From positions 868,001-932,000 of the forward strand of contig NZ_CP115921.1 in the NCBI RefSeq assembly GCF_040412085.2: 64,000 nt of DNA, read 5' to 3'. How positions within the stretch are numbered: the first letter of the stretch is position 1; the number at the start of each line of letters is the position of its first letter. The notes under the pieces are model-generated. The model did not search any database, was not told where the DNA came from, and saw only the letters and a list, made by a program, of their open reading frames with translations. The stretch is from Vibrio sp. CB1-14. GTDB taxonomy: Bacteria > Pseudomonadota > Gammaproteobacteria > Enterobacterales > Vibrionaceae. Positions 1-8,664 of the stretch are shown here, one piece after another. The position numbers and the translations under genes were made by a program.

Positions 1-3000
1 ACACAACGAGTCCACAAGATGACACCATTTTCTTAGGTGAAGCCTTTGAGGACGTAACGGACTCAATTTCGGGTGTGTTGGGCGTTGATGACGCAGATCT
101 TGGTGATACCCATGTGTGGGTAGTAGAGAACGGTCAAGGCAGCTATGGTACGTTAACGGTTGACTCAGAAACAGGTGAATGGACATATGTGTTAGACCCA
201 TCCGTAGAACTGCCTGCGGGTGAAGAAGTCTTTGACACCTTCTTTGTAACGGTAACAGACACCGATCCTAACGAAGATCTAAGTACAGCCTCTGATAGAC
301 GCGAGGTGAAAGTTAAGATTGTCGGTTCGGCTGAAGATGTTGTTGTGGAAGACAAAATCGTAGTTGAAACCGTTACAGCGAATGAAGATAACGATGACCC
401 GAATGAGCTCGGCACTGGCGATTCTGCAATAACGATTACATCTGCGGATGCAGGAGGGCCTCTTGCACTTGATCCTGATCTTGGCTTGGGTGACCAAATC
501 ACCTGGACCTTGATTGACGGAAGTGGTACATATGGAAATATCACAGTGAATCAAGATGGTTCCTGGGTCTTTACGCTTGATAATGACAGCCAAGCAGTAC
601 AATCACTCCAAGAGGGGCAGACTCGCCAGGATGTCTTCGAGGTCTATGCCGTTGACCAATATGGCAAAACCATTGTGGATGAAAACGGGCTACCTCAGAC
701 CTTAGAGATTGTAGTCAACGTCAATGGTCAAAACGACGCGCCAACGCTGCAAGCGAACGTTGAAGAAACCATAGTGGCGGACGACCCTGATCAAACCATT
801 TCTGGTCAGCTGTCGGTGTCTGACGTCGATACTCAAGATCAGAATCTTCATACTTGGGCTGCGACACCAACGAGCGTAGAAAATGACTACGGCACGCTTC
901 AATTTAATAGCGACGGCTCATGGACTTACGTGGTCAATCCAAACAATGCGGATATCATTGCGCTTGGTGCCAATGAGTCAATCCCACAAACCTGGCAAGT
1001 CACGGTTACAGATCCATCTGGTCTAACCGATACCCAAACGCTCACGATCAACATCCGTGGTGAAAACCAAGCGCCGACAATGGTGACTCAAGATGGCGAA
1101 GTGACGGAAGATGATACCAACGGCTCGGGTAGTATTTCTGTTACCAAAGCGATTGTCCTTGATGATGTTGATACCAACGATACGGTGACACTGGCTGCAG
1201 CGGATCTCAATGGCACTTATGGCCAATTTGTCGTCGACCCAACAACCAATACTTGGACGTACGAACTTTATAATGATGAGCCGCATGTTCAAGCTTTGGC
1301 CGACGGGGTGAAAGTAGTTGAATCATTCACGGTGCGCGCAACAGACAGCTTTGGTGCAGAGGTGACACAAACCGTTGAAGTCACCATTACCGGCACCAAT
1401 GACAGGCCAAGTGTTTCTGGCGCGGCAACAGGTTCCGTGAGCGATAACTTAGGCAGCACCGCCAGCGGTAAAGTCACCGTCGCCGATGTGGATATTGGCG
1501 ATGGCCATACTTTCGACGTCAAACAAGACACCGACTTAGGCACATTCACCATCGATAATACAGGCAAGTGGACGTTTGTTGTCGATGAGGAAAATGCAGA
1601 AATTAACGCTTTGGCCAAAGGTCAAACTAAGACGGTTCAGGTAAGCGTGATTGCTACTGATGATTCCAATGTCAGCGCAACGGAAGAGTCGAACGAGCAC
1701 TTCATTACTATTACCATTGTTGGTACCAATGATGCGCCTCAAATTGTGGATATCGGTCAGCAGATGGCCACAGAAAACACCAATACTCAGCTATCTGGAA
1801 CGTTTGATGATGGTGATGTGGATACGGTGAATATTGCCGATGACCATCTTTGGGAAGTCGTCTCTGGTGACCCGCGTGGTGACTTGAGTGCTGACCCTAC
1901 AACGGGGGCGTGGACGTTTGATCTTACCGGCGATTTTGAATACTTGTCTGAAGGTGAAACGCTACCGGCACCATTGACTTATGAGGTCAAAGTGACGGAT
2001 GAGCATGGTGCAAGTGATACCATTACAGTTGAGTTCCAAGTCACGGGCACCAACGATGCACCAACGGTCGTTGCCGGTGATACCGTCGCGACCGGTACTG
2101 TATTTGAAGACCCAACAGGCACTGAGTCAGGTACGGCGTCGGGTGAAGTGAAAATTTCAGATGTCGATCAAAGTGATACGCATAGCTATAGTTTGAGCGG
2201 TACCAGTATGATGACCGAAATTGTCGGCACTTACGGCACGCTAAAACTGATCGATGGCGACACCGACGATACGGTGAAGTGGGAGTATGTGATCGATCAG
2301 GATAAAGTTGATTCACTTAACGATGGCCCTGTCAGCGAGAGCTTTGATTTATATATTGAAAGCTTAGTTGGCGGCGCTGCCCAAGGTGATGCGATTACTC
2401 AATCGATTGATATTACTGTCCAAGGTCGGAATGACGCTGCCATTGTTAGCCCAGACTCTGAGACTCTGGATGAGACCAATGCGGCACTGACATTGTCCGG
2501 CAATCTAGATGCAACCGATGTCGATAACCCTGACGATACCTTTACGGCGCAAACAGATGTACAGGGCACCTATGGCAAGTTCAGCGTGCAAGCAGATGGT
2601 CAGTGGACATTCGTTGCAGACGAAGCGTATGACTCGCTTAACGTTGGACAAAGTGTTTCGGAAACATTCCAAGTGACCACTATTGATGGTACGCCAACGT
2701 CAGTAACGGTGAAAATCGAAGGTACCAATGATGCTGCACAGGTCAGTGTAGGCTCTGTTGTGACCGATGAAACCGATGCAGCGTTAACCATCAGTGATAC
2801 CTTGACGGCGTCGGATGTGGATAATCCGGACAACACTTTCACCCCATCAAGTGAAGTAGGAACCTACGGCAGCTTCTCCATCGACGCCAACGGCGTTTGG
2901 ACGTTCGTTGCGAATGACTCCTTCGATAACTTGAATGTGGGTGAGCATGTCAAAGAGACCTTTAACGTTACTTCGGTAGACGGTACTCCTTCCACGGTAA

Positions 3001-5195
3001 CGGTACAGATCAACGGTACCAATGATGCCTCGACTATAAGCGCTGCGAGCCAAGAGCTAACAGAGACTGACAGCGCTCTAACGGCTGGTGGTACGCTAAC
3101 CTCTGTTGATCCAGATAATCCAGATAACAGTTTTATCGGCCAAAGCAGCACGGTTGGCACGTTAGGTACCTTTACGCTGAGCGCATCGGGTGTGTGGACG
3201 TTTGAGGCCAACAGCGCCTTTGATAACCTTGCAGATGGTGTACGCGTTGAAGAGGTGTTTGATGTGTTCTCTATCGACGGCACCCAGTCGCAAGTAACCA
3301 TCGGTATTACGGGTAGCAACGACGCAGCAACGGTTGATTCAGCGGATGTCAGTCTACAAGAGAGCGACATTGTATTGACGACCGGTGGCACGTTGACGGC
3401 AACAGATGTCGATAATCCAGATAATACGTTCATCCCACAGAACAACGTGGCTGGCACCAATGGTACTTTCTCAATTGATGCCAGCGGTGTATGGAGCTAT
3501 ACCGCAAATCAAGCCTTTGATGGCCTCAATAGTGGCGAATCAGTATCCGACACCTTTATCGTTAAGTCGGCGGATGGGACTGAGTCGAGTGTCAAAGTGA
3601 CCATCAATGGCACCAATGATGCCGCGACTATTAGTGCTGTCGACCGCGTGATCGCTGAAACCGATGCTGCGTTAAGTACCGGAGGCACATTAACGTCGAG
3701 CGACCCAGATAACTTGGATAACAAGTTCTTGGCACAAGCCAGTATTGCTGGCGCTCATGGCGTATTTAGCATCGATGAAGATGGCGTGTGGAGCTATGAT
3801 GCCAACGAGGCATTCGATAGTCTCAACGTTGGTGACTCAGTGGTTGATTCGTTCAATGTACAGTCGATTGATGGCACGGTATCGACGGTGAAAGTGACCA
3901 TTCAAGGGACTAACGATGCCCCTGTAATTGGTGGCACTGTGTCTGCTGGCGTTCAGGAAGGTGTGACCGACTCAGCGACAGGAACCGTCACCGCGTTGGA
4001 CGTGGACAGCACAGTTACCCGTTCTCTACGTGGTGGTACTTTAGTGGGGGATGTTTATACTGCAACAGGGACATACGGTACCTTGACCTTTAACATTGCC
4101 ACCGGCATCTGGGCCTATGTGCTGATTGCTGGAAATAGCAACGCGCTCGCTGCGGGCGATACTGACACCGATAACTTTATTATCGATGTGAGTGATGGCC
4201 TAACGTCGCTTGAGCAACCAATCACCATTACGGTAACGGGCAATCAAGGATTGCGTGGTGACAGTGCGCTAGATGACATCTTAGTCGCAACGTCAGACGA
4301 TGAATGGATGTTTGGTAATACCATCCCGGCTGGTGGCGGTATTAGTAGCGATAATGACTCGCAAGACACCTTCCGTTGGGAAACTGCGAACCTGGCCGGT
4401 ACGGATACCATCAAAGACTTTGATGTACGTGACGTCACAACCAGTGATCCAAACATTAAACACGATGTCGTCGATTTAACGGCGGTCGCATTTAAAGATG
4501 ATCAGTTGCTCACCGATCAGCTCAGCGTGTCAGAGCAAAGTGGCAATACGGTGTTCGAGATTTCCGACAATGGCGTCGTGTTGCAATCCATCGTTCTTGA
4601 AGGCATCGCACTGCATACCCTGCTTGGTGTAACGCCAAGTGAGGTGAGTGATTTCACGCCAACAGAAGTCTTGGTTGCGCTGTATCAGTCTGAACAGTTA
4701 ACCCTGCCAGATCAGATAAAGATTGGTACGGACTCTGCGACTACGGAAACCATTGTGGGTACCGATGACAGTGACATCCTATTTGGCGGTGGCGGTAATG
4801 ACATCCTCACCGGTGGGGATGGTCATGACTTGTTCTTGTTTACCGAAGATGCCGCGGGGACGACTGCAGATCCTGCAGAACAGACCGTTACTGACTTTAG
4901 TGTTGGCAGCGATATTTTGGATATTTCTGATCTATTACCAGTGCACGACAACATTGGCGACTTACTTGGGAATATCAGCATTTCTGTTACGGATGATCCT
5001 GCAGATGCCATGGACAACGCGACAACGGTAATTAGCGTCACCAACAATGGTGAACAAACAGACATTACCTTAGAAGGTGTTGGATGGAATGAGCTTGGGA
5101 TTTCGGATGCTAGCGTGATCAATGATCCGGGTAATCATCAAACAGAGTTACTCAATCAACTTGATACCATGAACGTGATTAAGATTGATCCGTAA
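1..5195 (+). CDS. Giant VCBS-repeat adhesin, type I secreted (5' end outside window)
   Basis: The frame is open from base 3, so the start lies upstream; the GTG at 75 is internal. The visible ~1,730 residues are tandem beta-sandwich repeats of the VCBS/bacterial cadherin-like kind. Each ends in a G-T-N-D-A-P-like junction and carries D-V-D and G-T-Y-G motifs. Eleven such junctions are seen between about 723 and 3910. The C-terminus has a glycine-aspartate calcium-binding stretch (GGGGNDILTGGDGHDLF, about 4783-4835) and an acidic end, as in substrates of type I (ABC/TolC) secretion. The family acts outside the cell in attachment and biofilm formation. Tandem TAA TAA stops end it. No secretion genes are in the window. 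The class is clear, the ligand unknown. Confidence 0.9.
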   Translation, partial: TTSPQDDTIFLGEAFEDVTDSISGVLGVDDADLGDTHVWVVENGQGSYGTLTVDSETGEWTYVLDPSVELPAGEEVFDTFFVTVTDTDPNEDLSTASDRREVKVKIVGSAEDVVVEDKIVVETVTANEDNDDPNELGTGDSAITITSADAGGPLALDPDLGLGDQITWTLIDGSGTYGNITVNQDGSWVFTLDNDSQAVQSLQEGQTRQDVFEVYAVDQYGKTIVDENGLPQTLEIVVNVNGQNDAPTLQANVEETIVADDPDQTISGQLSVSDVDTQDQNLHTWAATPTSVENDYGTLQFNSDGSWTYVVNPNNADIIALGANESIPQTWQVTVTDPSGLTDTQTLTINIRGENQAPTMVTQDGEVTEDDTNGSGSISVTKAIVLDDVDTNDTVTLAAADLNGTYGQFVVDPTTNTWTYELYNDEPHVQALADGVKVVESFTVRATDSFGAEVTQTVEVTITGTNDRPSVSGAATGSVSDNLGSTASGKVTVADVDIGDGHTFDVKQDTDLGTFTIDNTGKWTFVVDEENAEINALAKGQTKTVQVSVIATDDSNVSATEESNEHFITITIVGTNDAPQIVDIGQQMATENTNTQLSGTFDDGDVDTVNIADDHLWEVVSGDPRGDLSADPTTGAWTFDLTGDFEYLSEGETLPAPLTYEVKVTDEHGASDTITVEFQVTGTNDAPTVVAGDTVATGTVFEDPTGTESGTASGEVKISDVDQSDTHSYSLSGTSMMTEIVGTYGTLKLIDGDTDDTVKWEYVIDQDKVDSLNDGPVSESFDLYIESLVGGAAQGDAITQSIDITVQGRNDAAIVSPDSETLDETNAALTLSGNLDATDVDNPDDTFTAQTDVQGTYGKFSVQADGQWTFVADEAYDSLNVGQSVSETFQVTTIDGTPTSVTVKIEGTNDAAQVSVGSVVTDETDAALTISDTLTASDVDNPDNTFTPSSEVGTYGSFSIDANGVWTFVANDSFDNLNVGEHVKETFNVTSVDGTPSTVTVQINGTNDASTISAASQELTETDSALTAGGTLTSVDPDNPDNSFIGQSSTVGTLGTFTLSASGVWTFEANSAFDNLADGVRVEEVFDVFSIDGTQSQVTIGITGSNDAATVDSADVSLQESDIVLTTGGTLTATDVDNPDNTFIPQNNVAGTNGTFSIDASGVWSYTANQAFDGLNSGESVSDTFIVKSADGTESSVKVTINGTNDAATISAVDRVIAETDAALSTGGTLTSSDPDNLDNKFLAQASIAGAHGVFSIDEDGVWSYDANEAFDSLNVGDSVVDSFNVQSIDGTVSTVKVTIQGTNDAPVIGGTVSAGVQEGVTDSATGTVTALDVDSTVTRSLRGGTLVGDVYTATGTYGTLTFNIATGIWAYVLIAGNSNALAAGDTDTDNFIIDVSDGLTSLEQPITITVTGNQGLRGDSALDDILVATSDDEWMFGNTIPAGGGISSDNDSQDTFRWETANLAGTDTIKDFDVRDVTTSDPNIKHDVVDLTAVAFKDDQLLTDQLSVSEQSGNTVFEISDNGVVLQSIVLEGIALHTLLGVTPSEVSDFTPTEVLVALYQSEQLTLPDQIKIGTDSATTETIVGTDDSDILFGGGGNDILTGGDGHDLFLFTEDAAGTTADPAEQTVTDFSVGSDILDISDLLPVHDNIGDLLGNISISVTDDPADAMDNATTVISVTNNGEQTDITLEGVGWNELGISDASVINDPGNHQTELLNQLDTMNVIKIDP
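2424..3908 (+). repeat. Five near-regular ~297-bp tandem repeats inside the adhesin gene
   Basis: Junction motifs encoding N-D-A-x lie at about 2425, 2721, 3015, 3313, 3609 and 3906, giving spacings of 294-298 bp. Each unit encodes about 99 residues with a shared pattern: E-T-D-A-A-L-T, D-x-D-N-P-D-N-x-F, G-x-F-S-I-D-A-x-G-V-W, A-F-D-x-L-N and D-G-T-x-S-x-V. Repeats before 2425 are longer (about 323-379 bp) and more divergent. This block therefore looks like a younger expansion. Confidence 0.85.
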
Positions 5196-5210
5196 TAACT
5201 CGCTGAAGTG

Positions 5211-5243
5211 AAAGGGGCTGGGGGATACCCTAGCCCCTTTTTT
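5211..5243. terminator. Rho-independent terminator between convergent adhesin and nanM-like gene
   Basis: Arms AAAGGGGCT (5211-5219) and AGCCCCTTT (5232-5240) can pair, with extra G/C pairing inside, and a T-run follows on the plus strand. The A-run on the left arm gives a weaker T-run on the minus strand. It lies 16 bases after the adhesin stop and 16 before the end of the convergent gene, so it probably serves both. Confidence 0.85.
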
Positions 5244-5258
5244 ATTAGGATTTTAGGT

Positions 5259-6341
5259 TTAACACACCGAGCTTTCGCGGCTGGTATCGGAGATGGCCAA
5301 GCAGCGGTCACTAGCGCAGCCGCTGGCTAGCTCTCCGCCAATCACTATCAAGTTGTCGTCAACCATAATACTGACGCCGTAAGCGCACCCTTCTGGCATT
5401 TTTCCCGCTTCTTTCCATCCATCATCGCTATCCAGCTGCCATATGCTCTCACTGTAATGCTTGGTGAGCCCCTGATGGCTGTAGTTTCGACCTTGAGCGA
5501 AATTGGATTGGCTACCAATAAAATATGCGCCCCCTACTAGTGTGATCGTGTTGTTGATGAGGCCGGAATACCCTCCAGCGATGCCTTCGTGACCATCATA
5601 ATGGTCGACTATCCGTGGCAGAGCCTGCGTGGATAGCTTTTGTCCCTCTAGGAAGTGATAACCTGTGGTCTTAAGGCTTCTCAGCCCTGGCTTAATTTCC
5701 CCTTCGATCAAAACAAACAGTTGCTTGTGTTTGACCAGGCTTGCTCCACAAGTCGCACCGTTGGGGTTATCGCTATAGATATGCCAACTAGGATTGGCGA
5801 TGTCAAACTGCCAAATGTCTTGGTTCCACCCATAGCGGTCTATAGACTGAGACATAAACGCTTCCAAAGTGCGCTGCTGCTCTGTGGCACCTTTACAATT
5901 GGCGAGCTCGGCAAATAGGCGATCAAATACTTCTTTGCAATACCCGCCAAAGAACAGCAAGTGTTTCTCATCAACAAAGTCAGCACTAGCGCCAAGTAAT
6001 CCTACAGGGAGGCTTGTGTCGATTTTCTGCCAAGACTCGGTTTCCAATGAAAATACATAGCCATCCATAAGTACCGTAAGTGGATCCTCTGGGTTGAGTT
6101 TTCCAGCACCAGAGAAGATGTACATCTCACGACCATTGGATGCACAAACCGTATCATTCCTCGCGACACCAGGGAAAGAGGGGGCAGGCTTCCAGCAAAG
6201 CGGCTGCTGATCGACATCCAAATAAAAAAAGCGCGTCCCTGCACTGCCAAGGCCAGCGTAGAGGCGGCGGCCAAGCAATCCTCCAACACCGTTTTTTATT
6301 GGGACAGGAAATGAAGGTAAATGAGAAAGTTGAATCGCCAT
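5259..6341 (-). CDS. Kelch-type N-acetylneuraminate epimerase (NanM-like), no signal peptide
   Basis: A 360-residue protein with kelch beta-propeller motifs (YAGLGSAG near residue 28, I-F-S-G-A-G, FFGGYCK, E-G-E-I-K-P-G-L-R, V-G-G-A-Y-F). It aligns along its length with the upstream gene at 6354-7505. NanM proteins interconvert alpha and beta anomers of free sialic acid, normally in the periplasm. This copy starts directly at the first propeller blade and has no signal sequence, so it should be cytoplasmic unless the start is misjudged. It sits 12 bp after the first copy and is probably co-transcribed with it. It may act on intracellular sialic acid or a related sugar; that is inference. Confidence 0.8.
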   Translation of the reverse strand: MAIQLSHLPSFPVPIKNGVGGLLGRRLYAGLGSAGTRFFYLDVDQQPLCWKPAPSFPGVARNDTVCASNGREMYIFSGAGKLNPEDPLTVLMDGYVFSLETESWQKIDTSLPVGLLGASADFVDEKHLLFFGGYCKEVFDRLFAELANCKGATEQQRTLEAFMSQSIDRYGWNQDIWQFDIANPSWHIYSDNPNGATCGASLVKHKQLFVLIEGEIKPGLRSLKTTGYHFLEGQKLSTQALPRIVDHYDGHEGIAGGYSGLINNTITLVGGAYFIGSQSNFAQGRNYSHQGLTKHYSESIWQLDSDDGWKEAGKMPEGCAYGVSIMVDDNLIVIGGELASGCASDRCLAISDTSRESSVC

Positions 6342-6353
6342 ACTTAAGGTTCC

Positions 6354-7505
6354 CTAGTCTTGAATATCGACACTCTTTCCGTTCCAGCTCAACAGATATA
6401 CCTTATTGCTTGCGGAGCGATCTGTTTGTTCTCCTCCTGCTATCAGCACACCAGACTTAGTGGTAAACGACGCTCCGTAAGCTAAGCCAGTGGGTAGGTT
6501 ATTTGCCTGTTGCCACAAATTATCGACAAGTACATAGATCTCAGGGTTAAAGGCTTTGCTAAATCCATTGTGTGCAAATAGCTTCCCTTGCTCGAAGGCC
6601 TTTTTCGCCCCATGGAAGTTTGCTCCACCGGCGACAATCATCGCACCATTGCTCATGCCACTATAGGCGCCGGCTACCCCTTCCTGACGGGTTAAATCGC
6701 TTGGAGCTGGTAGAGCATAAAGGCTTGTCCAAGGCTGTGGTTTACCAAATTGGTATTGCTTCACTTCTGCTGTTCTCAAACCTGGCTTGATTTCTCCGCT
6801 GATTAGGGTGGCGATAGTATCATTGGCAACGAGTGCAGAGCCGCAATTTGGAATGTAAGGGTTGGTGCCTACAGTTTTCCATGTGTTGGTACTTGGCGAA
6901 TAACTAATGACGAGATCGTTCCAGTTGTAATCTCGAGGAGCCATGCCCATGTATCGATCAACGATGGACTGCCATTTGTCAGGCTGCGCTTTTTTATCGG
7001 TAGTAGTAATATCCGAGAGGTACTGATCGAAAAATCGCTTGTTGTAACCACCAAAGAAAATCACCTGATTGTCATTAGGCGAGTACGAGGCCGCGCCGAG
7101 CAGACCAACAGGGCTTTGAGTCTCTATCATACTCCAACGGTTTGAAAGGGAATCAAACTGGTAAACTGTGTCAAAAAGGATGGGAGATAGGGCGTCAGGG
7201 CTGGTTTTTCCTGCTCCGCCGAATACGTAGATCTTCGAGCCGATGGCGGTCGCTGTTGCGCTATTTCGAGCCGGACCGATAAAGTCACTAAGTTGCTGCC
7301 AGCCTAGTTCAGGTCTAGTGGTATCTAGCATGTAAAATGCCTGTCCTGACGAGCCTAGCCCTGCATAAAGCTTGTTACCAATCTGCGCACTCACGCCACT
7401 TTTTATGCCTTGTGGTAGATCTGGCCATGCATCTTTGGCTGTTGCCACTGCGGAAACAAGCAAAGTCGAAAGTCCCACCAAAGTGACCATTTTCCTAATG
7501 TTCAT
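6354..7505 (-). CDS. nanM: N-acetylneuraminate epimerase (mutarotase), periplasmic
   Basis: A 383-residue kelch propeller with an N-terminal signal peptide: basic start, hydrophobic core, cleavage after A-T-A near residue 23. Motifs match NanM/YjhT: YAGLGSSG, V-F-G-G-A-G-K, FFGGYNKRFFD, S-G-E-I-K-P-G-L-R, V-A-G-G-A-N-F-H-G-A. The enzyme speeds conversion of alpha-Neu5Ac released by sialidases into the beta anomer used by transporters, which fits the TRAP genes nearby. The start is supported by an AAGGAAG site four bases before the ATG. The gene has its own upstream region after the nanR terminator, with a motif shared with the main nan control region. Confidence 0.88.
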   Translation of the reverse strand: MNIRKMVTLVGLSTLLVSAVATAKDAWPDLPQGIKSGVSAQIGNKLYAGLGSSGQAFYMLDTTRPELGWQQLSDFIGPARNSATATAIGSKIYVFGGAGKTSPDALSPILFDTVYQFDSLSNRWSMIETQSPVGLLGAASYSPNDNQVIFFGGYNKRFFDQYLSDITTTDKKAQPDKWQSIVDRYMGMAPRDYNWNDLVISYSPSTNTWKTVGTNPYIPNCGSALVANDTIATLISGEIKPGLRTAEVKQYQFGKPQPWTSLYALPAPSDLTRQEGVAGAYSGMSNGAMIVAGGANFHGAKKAFEQGKLFAHNGFSKAFNPEIYVLVDNLWQQANNLPTGLAYGASFTTKSGVLIAGGEQTDRSASNKVYLLSWNGKSVDIQD

Positions 7506-7563
7506 ATTTCTTCCTTTATCGAAGGTACTACTTGGTTAAAAAGCAACCTTATTATCGATCTTT

Positions 7564-7611
7564 GGAGATAATATTCTTTGATCTTCGTTATAATAAAAAT
7601 AATTTTTATTA
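7564..7611 (-). promoter_or_regulatory. Candidate nanM promoter/operator
   Basis: Upstream of nanM lie ATCTTCGTTAT (7581-7591), an exact 11-base match to 12530-12540 in the nanE/siaP control region, and an AT-rich perfect inverted repeat with 10-base arms around one base (7591-7611). AATTTTTATT (7601-7610) also recurs at 12507-12516. GGAGAT (7564-7569) and ATCTTC (7581-7586) are near-complementary. NanR is the obvious candidate binder; the assignment is inferred. Confidence 0.45.
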
Positions 7612-7627
7612 TATTTTGAATGGGTAA

Positions 7628-7654
7628 TAAAAAAGCCCATCAAAAGATGAGCTT
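7628..7654 (-). terminator. Rho-independent terminator after nanR
   Basis: On the minus strand AAGCTCATC pairs with GATGGGCTT across a TTTT loop (one wobble pair) and is followed by a run of six T. It lies just beyond the nanR stop and separates nanR from the nanM pair. Confidence 0.75.
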
Positions 7655-7673
7655 GTTGATAGGTAAGTGGCTT

Positions 7674-8507
7674 TTATGACATGAGTGGAACGACCACCTC
7701 AGCGGTTTCCATAACCGATTCGCTGTATTCAGGATACTTCTCAAGCAAAGAGTTGATTAACACATCAACCAACAGCAGCGCACCAACTTTGGAAGCAAAA
7801 GCGCCACCTGTTAACGGCCCTTCTGGTCTCGCTGCAACGAGCATCTCTGTAGAAATAGCAGACAGTGGACTGTGGTTAATGTTGGTTAAAGCGACTACGG
7901 GCACGTTTTGGTTGAATGCCTGTTTCGCGGCATGAACCACCTCTTTGGTTGAGCCTGAACTAGACACCGAAAACCAAAGATCTCCTTCGCTAGAGCGACG
8001 CGCGTTCATCGCGGCGAGGTGCGTATCCTCATACATAATGGCTTTTTTGCCGATTCGGATAAGCCGATAAGCAAGGTAGCGACCAACGATACTGGATGCG
8101 CCTACACCGACACAGCCAATAAACGAGGCATCATGAACCAGCGCGCAAATTCTATCGAGTGACTTACGGTCTATGAGTTTGGCAGTGTCTTGAAGGCTAT
8201 CGATTGCGCTGCTCGCAGAGATGTCACAGATGTCGCCGTCGTGATCCGATTTTGGCTTACTGCCACTTTGGCTCAAATCGACAGCAAGCGCCATACGAAA
8301 ATCGGAATAGCCTTTATAGCCCATGTCTCGACATAATCGGACGACCGTAGCTTCACTGGTTTGGGTGTTCCGAGCAAGATCAGTAATGGTCTGAAACTGC
8401 ACATCTTGCGCGTTGTCCAAGATGTAATCGGCAACCTGCCTTAATTTTTTGCTGAGTGGTTCCATATTGGATCTCAAACGAACCAGCAAATTGCTTGGTG
8501 AGCCCAC
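7674..8507 (-). CDS. nanR: RpiR-family regulator of sialic acid catabolism
   Basis: A 277-residue protein with an N-terminal RpiR-type helix-turn-helix (residues ~15-90; I-T-D-L-A-R-N-T-Q-T-S-E-A-T-V-V-R-L-C-R) and a C-terminal SIS sugar-phosphate domain (~125-255; G-V-G-A-S-S, S-S-S-G-S-T-K-E). In Vibrio the NanR of this family represses the nan genes and responds to ManNAc-6-P, an intermediate made by this locus. The GTG start at 8507 has an AGGGG site at good spacing; an internal ATG at 8465 is the alternative. It lies downstream of nanA in the same direction, followed by its own terminator. This is not the GntR-type NanR of E. coli. Confidence 0.88.
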   Translation of the reverse strand: MGSPSNLLVRLRSNMEPLSKKLRQVADYILDNAQDVQFQTITDLARNTQTSEATVVRLCRDMGYKGYSDFRMALAVDLSQSGSKPKSDHDGDICDISASSAIDSLQDTAKLIDRKSLDRICALVHDASFIGCVGVGASSIVGRYLAYRLIRIGKKAIMYEDTHLAAMNARRSSEGDLWFSVSSSGSTKEVVHAAKQAFNQNVPVVALTNINHSPLSAISTEMLVAARPEGPLTGGAFASKVGALLLVDVLINSLLEKYPEYSESVMETAEVVVPLMS

Positions 8508-8623
8508 GGCATCCCCTTATCTTTTGTGTCGTAAACTAGAAAGTATCAGACTCCCGAATGGTTTTACACTGACATTTGTGCTGTTCTCGGGAAATCTCAA
8601 AAAATCGATTTTCGCTTATTCAA

Positions 8624-8651
8624 AGTCGTTGGTGTGGTGGTGCCAACGACT
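8624..8651 (-). terminator. Hairpin between nanA and nanR, possible terminator
   Basis: AGTCGTTGG (8624-8632) and CCAACGACT (8643-8651) form a perfect 9-bp stem with a 10-base loop, 13 bases past the nanA stop. The minus-strand tail is only TTTGAATAAG, so termination may be partial or the hairpin may protect the mRNA 3' end. Confidence 0.55.
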
Positions 8652-8664
8652 GTGAGCAAGGCGA

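Noticed and set aside
143-3724. Several minus-strand ORFs of 60-198 codons opposite the adhesin, including 2864-3460
   Set aside because: They lie fully inside a clear repeat-protein gene, repeat with the same period and have no ribosome-binding sites or recognisable domains; they mirror the codon pattern of the sense strand.
2424-3908. Regular repeats as a possible CRISPR array or satellite
   Set aside because: The period is about 297 bp, in frame, and encodes adhesin domains; there are no short direct repeats with unique spacers.
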